Shown in pieces: positions 15,307-18,098 of a DNA stretch of 18,098 bases. Positions within the stretch are counted from its first letter, which is position 1; every line of letters starts with the position of its first letter. The stretch comes from Veillonella parvula (lineage in GTDB: Bacteria > Bacillota > Negativicutes > Veillonellales > Veillonellaceae): assembly GCA_947096075.1 (NCBI GenBank), contig CAMUQE010000021.1, forward strand, positions 1-18,098. The letters are read 5' to 3'. Under the pieces are notes generated by a model. That model searched no databases, was not told where the DNA came from, and worked only from the letters and a program-made list of their open reading frames with translations. The position numbers and the translations under genes were made by a program.

Positions 15307-16404
15307 ATGCTTTCAAAAAATGTAGATTTAAACAACACGGTAATCCTCGTAACGGGAGCCGCTGGATTTGTAGGGGCTAACTTAGTTATGGCTCTCTTAT
15401 CTGAAGCAGAAGGAACTCAAATAATCGGCATAGATTCTGTTAATGATTACTACGATGTAGCCTTGAAAGAGTATCGTTTGCAACAAATTGACGAAATTAG
15501 CAAAGACAATAAAAATACATGGATTTTTAAAAGAGGAAATATTGCAGATAAGGCTTTTATTGATGAAATTTTTGATGTATACAAACCACGAGTTGTAGTC
15601 AATCTAGCAGCTCAAGCAGGGGTTCGTTATTCCATTACTAACCCTGATGCTTATATAGAGGCTAATATTATTGGATTCTATAATATTTTAGAGGCTTGTC
15701 GTCACTCTTATGACGATGGTGAAAGTGGTGTGGAGCATTTAGTATATGCTTCATCTTCCTCTGTATATGGTGCGAATAAACAAATTCCATACTCTACAGA
15801 TGATAAGGTAGATAATCCTGTATCTCTTTATGCCGCCACAAAAAAATCAAATGAGTTATTAGCATATTCCTATGCAAAGCTTTATAACATTCCAAGTACA
15901 GGACTTAGATTCTTTACGGTTTATGGTCCTGCAGGTCGCCCAGATATGGCGTACTTTGGTTTTACAAATACATTGCGCAGTGGAGGGACAATTAAAATCT
16001 TCAACTACGGCAATTGTAAGCGTGATTTCACATATATTGATGATATCGTAGAAGGTGTAACTAAGGTTATGTCTACTGCGCCAGAGCGTCGTAATGGTGC
16101 GGATGGCTTACCAGTGCCGCCGTACGCTATTTATAACATCGGTAATAGCAACCCAGAAAATCTGCTTGATTTTGTGCGCATTCTTTCAGAGGAATTAGTA
16201 TCTGCAGGGGTATTACCAGAGGATTATAATTTTGAAGAACATAAAGAGTTGGTGGCTATGCAACTAGGTGATGTACCTGTTACATATGCGGATACAAGTG
16301 CCTTAGAAGAAGATTTTGGCTTCAAACCAAATACAACGTTACGTGAAGGGTTAAGACGTTTTGCTGTATGGTATAAAGATTTCTATATGACGGAGGGCAA
16401 ATAA
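15307..16404 (+). CDS. UDP-glucuronate 4-epimerase (CapI/WbpP-like extended SDR)
   Basis: Interconverts a UDP-sugar at C4, most likely UDP-GlcA to UDP-GalA given its neighbour. From ATG 15307 it is 365 aa. TGAAGFVG (16-23) binds NAD; IDSVNDYYDVALKEYRL is the characteristic segment of the GlcA epimerase group; SSSSVYG precedes the catalytic Y175-AATK179; and GPAGRPDMAYFGFT is the sugar-binding loop shared with CapI-type enzymes. AAAGGAG at 15295-15301 supports ATG 15307, not the in-frame ATG 15292. It ends directly against the UDP-glucose dehydrogenase start with no gap. A hexosamine 4-epimerase (WbpP) is an alternative, but the DYYD segment and the partner favour uronic acid. Confidence 0.88.
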   Translation: MLSKNVDLNNTVILVTGAAGFVGANLVMALLSEAEGTQIIGIDSVNDYYDVALKEYRLQQIDEISKDNKNTWIFKRGNIADKAFIDEIFDVYKPRVVVNLAAQAGVRYSITNPDAYIEANIIGFYNILEACRHSYDDGESGVEHLVYASSSSVYGANKQIPYSTDDKVDNPVSLYAATKKSNELLAYSYAKLYNIPSTGLRFFTVYGPAGRPDMAYFGFTNTLRSGGTIKIFNYGNCKRDFTYIDDIVEGVTKVMSTAPERRNGADGLPVPPYAIYNIGNSNPENLLDFVRILSEELVSAGVLPEDYNFEEHKELVAMQLGDVPVTYADTSALEEDFGFKPNTTLREGLRRFAVWYKDFYMTEGK

Positions 16405-17571
16405 ATGAAGATTGCAATTGCTGGTACAGGCTATGTAGGCCTTTCCAATGGCGTATTATTAGCACAACATAATGAAGTGGTAGCCCTCGATATCATCCCA
16501 GAAAAAGTGGATATGTTAAATCGCAAGGCAGCACCTATTGTAGATGCGGAATTGCAAGAATATTTAGCCACTAAAGAATTAAACTTTAAAGCTACATTAG
16601 ATCCTGTGGAAGCGTTTACAGGTGCTGAGTATGTAATTGTTTCTACACCTACAAACTATGATCCACAAAAAAACTTCTTTGATACATCTTCTGTTGAGCA
16701 AGTCATTAAAACCGTTTTAGAAATTAATCCTGATGCGGTAATGATTATTAAATCAACTGTACCAGTAGGTTATACTGTACAAATGCGTGAAGAATTTAAC
16801 ACAGAAAACCTAATTTTTTCGCCAGAATTTTTACGTGAAGGTAAAGCTTTATATGATAATTTACATCCATCTCGTATTGTTGTGGGCGAGGATTCTGACC
16901 GAGCACGTCGTTTTGGCCAATTATTAGCAGAAGGTGCTATTAAAGAAAATATTCCACAATTATATACTGATTCTACGGAAGCGGAAGCAATTAAATTGTT
17001 TGCTAATACGTATTTAGCATTACGTGTAGCGTACTTTAATGAGCTTGACTCTTATGCGGAGGTACGTGGCCTTAGTACAAGTCAAATTATTAAGGGGGTT
17101 TGTTTAGATCCTCGTATTGGAGATTTTTATAATAATCCTTCCTTTGGCTATGGTGGTTATTGCTTGCCAAAAGATACAAAACAATTATTAGCTAACTATA
17201 ATGATGTACCACAAAACTTGATTTCTGCCATTGTCGATGCGAATAGGACTCGTAAAGATCATGTGGCAGATACTATTATTGCAAAAAATCCAAAAATCGT
17301 TGGTATTTATCGCTTGACCATGAAAATGAACTCTGATAACTTTAGAGCGTCAGCGATTCAAGGTGTTATGAAACGTATTAAGGCGAAGGGCATTGCTGTA
17401 GTAGTATATGAACCTACACTAGATGCAGAAGATTTCTTCAACTCGCCAGTTATTCGTAACTTTGAAGACTTTAAGCGTGTCAGTGATGTCATTGTAGCTA
17501 ATCGCTGGGATAGTAGCTTAGAAGGTGGAAAAGATAAAGTTTATACAAGAGATATTTTTGATAGAGATTAA
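16405..17571 (+). CDS. ugd: UDP-glucose 6-dehydrogenase
   Basis: Oxidises UDP-glucose to UDP-glucuronate with two NAD+, supplying the acidic sugar. The 388-aa length is that of the short bacterial class (HasB/Ugd). GTGYVG at 7-12 binds NAD; VSTPTNYDP, KSTVPVGYT and SPEFLREGKALYDNLHPSRIV are family motifs; EAEAIKLFANTYLALRVAYFNE carries the conserved Lys and Asn; and the catalytic Cys253 lies in FGYGGYCLPKDTKQL. The C-terminal nucleotide-binding domain is complete. GGAGGG at 16392-16397 lies 7 nt before the ATG, which immediately follows the epimerase stop codon, so the two are co-translated. UDP-ManNAc dehydrogenase is a related alternative but usually is longer. Confidence 0.94.
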   Translation: MKIAIAGTGYVGLSNGVLLAQHNEVVALDIIPEKVDMLNRKAAPIVDAELQEYLATKELNFKATLDPVEAFTGAEYVIVSTPTNYDPQKNFFDTSSVEQVIKTVLEINPDAVMIIKSTVPVGYTVQMREEFNTENLIFSPEFLREGKALYDNLHPSRIVVGEDSDRARRFGQLLAEGAIKENIPQLYTDSTEAEAIKLFANTYLALRVAYFNELDSYAEVRGLSTSQIIKGVCLDPRIGDFYNNPSFGYGGYCLPKDTKQLLANYNDVPQNLISAIVDANRTRKDHVADTIIAKNPKIVGIYRLTMKMNSDNFRASAIQGVMKRIKAKGIAVVVYEPTLDAEDFFNSPVIRNFEDFKRVSDVIVANRWDSSLEGGKDKVYTRDIFDRD

Positions 17572-17607
17572 TACAGCTATATGTATTGTGGCGTTTAGGA
17601 GAGTAGT

Positions 17608-18042
17608 ATGAAACGTTGGATACTATATATTGTGTTAGGTCTGATTGTGTTTTTTATATGGGATAATTCCTTGCAAAATGGAGGAACCTCTGATAAGTTT
17701 AGTCTTATTTTTGCGGAGTGGCTTGCTCCTATAGCTGATAAATTAGGCTTTTACGGAAATATATGGACCTTAAATAGGATTGTTCGTAAATTAGCCCACC
17801 TAACAGAGTTCACAATCCTTGGTGGTGTTTTATATGTAGTTCTACGACGTTATATTGAATATGGCACAGTAGTAAAAACTATAGGAGTGGGTATAGTAAT
17901 AGCTTGCCTAGACGAATTTATACAATTATTTTCTCTAGGTCGCAGCTCTCAAGTTTTTGATGTATTGATTGATACAATTGGTATAATCATTGGTATATCG
18001 GTAGTAAAATTAGCTTATTATATTAGTCATGATAAAAGATAA
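17608..18042 (+). CDS. VanZ-family membrane protein
   Basis: Small (144 aa) integral membrane protein of the VanZ family, with hydrophobic segments at about 4-18, 66-80, 88-108 and 117-138. The family's conserved polar positions are all present: R60-K61 and H64 in VRKLAHLTEF, E67, D102-E103 and Q106 in ACLDEFIQLF, R112, and D118/D122 in FDVLIDTIG. VanZ was named for low-level teicoplanin resistance in enterococci; homologues are common beside cell-envelope polysaccharide genes, and their biochemical activity is not well defined. AGGAGAG at 17597-17603 supports the ATG. The 36-bp gap after ugd suggests it belongs to the same transcript. I cannot assign it a definite role in this pathway. Confidence 0.88.
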   Translation: MKRWILYIVLGLIVFFIWDNSLQNGGTSDKFSLIFAEWLAPIADKLGFYGNIWTLNRIVRKLAHLTEFTILGGVLYVVLRRYIEYGTVVKTIGVGIVIACLDEFIQLFSLGRSSQVFDVLIDTIGIIIGISVVKLAYYISHDKR

Positions 18043-18048
18043 AAGTAT

Positions 18049-18077
18049 ATTAAAAATTTAAAAATTATTAATATAAT
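18049..18077 (+). promoter_or_regulatory. Possible promoter for a gene beyond the window
   Basis: TATAAT at 18072-18077 is an exact -10 consensus, 17 bases after ATTAAA (18049-18054), a poor -35 match. It sits in the very AT-rich stretch after the VanZ-like gene, where another transcription unit could begin outside the window. Exact TATAAT can arise by chance in such DNA, so confidence is low. Confidence 0.28.
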
Positions 18078-18098
18078 GATGCGTAAAATATGACTCAT

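Noticed and set aside
17570..17587. Inverted repeat AATACA-GCTATA-TGTATT after ugd as a terminator
   Set aside because: The 6-bp AT-only stem is too weak and no T tract follows; the VanZ-like gene begins 20 bases later, so read-through is more likely.

Overview
This window is one co-directional cluster of 17 protein genes, all on the + strand, for a Wzx/Wzy-dependent capsular or exopolysaccharide. It pairs a signal-peptide-bearing outer-membrane polysaccharide export (OPX) protein, which implies two membranes, with a Firmicutes-style expression layout: AT-rich DNA, strong AGGAGG-like ribosome sites, several TTG/GTG starts, and a polymerisation co-factor and kinase-like protein encoded separately. 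A diderm Firmicute of the Negativicutes, most likely Veillonella or a close relative, fits best. This is inference from gene content, not from a marker gene.

Layout. At 52-4868 lie the export and chain-length genes: OPX protein, a membrane-bound UDP-GlcNAc 4,6-dehydratase placed between OPX and co-polymerase, a GumC/Wzz-like co-polymerase, and a CpsD-like protein whose ATP-binding P-loop is degenerate. At 4946-6825 are a DegT/DnrJ aminotransferase and a PglC-like initiating sugar-phosphate transferase. With the dehydratase they can make a UDP-4-amino-4,6-dideoxy sugar and load it on undecaprenyl phosphate. At 6837-9477 is a LicD / IspD-TarI-like / reductase-like trio that looks like a CDP-polyol (or similar alcohol) phosphate module. 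At 9474-15280 are one GT4 glycosyltransferase, the Wzy polymerase, a TupA-like ATP-grasp ligase, a CapA-family protein without membrane anchor, and the Wzx flippase, in a tightly overlapping run. At 15307-17571 are a UDP-glucuronate 4-epimerase and UDP-glucose 6-dehydrogenase, supplying UDP-GlcA/GalA. A VanZ-like membrane protein closes the cluster (17608-18042).

Working model (inference): a short repeat unit starts with a 4-amino-6-deoxy HexNAc phosphate, contains a uronic acid, may be decorated in the cytoplasm by an amide-forming ATP-grasp enzyme and by a phospho-alcohol from LicD, and is then flipped, polymerised and exported. The least conventional parts are the TupA-CapA pair coupled between polymerase and flippase, the kinase-like protein lacking its P-loop lysine and tyrosine tail, and a duplicated inverted-repeat element in the 150-bp gap before the co-polymerase gene. 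Most genes abut or overlap; the only sizeable gap is 2660-2809. I see no rRNA, tRNA, CRISPR array, insertion sequence or convincing strong terminator.
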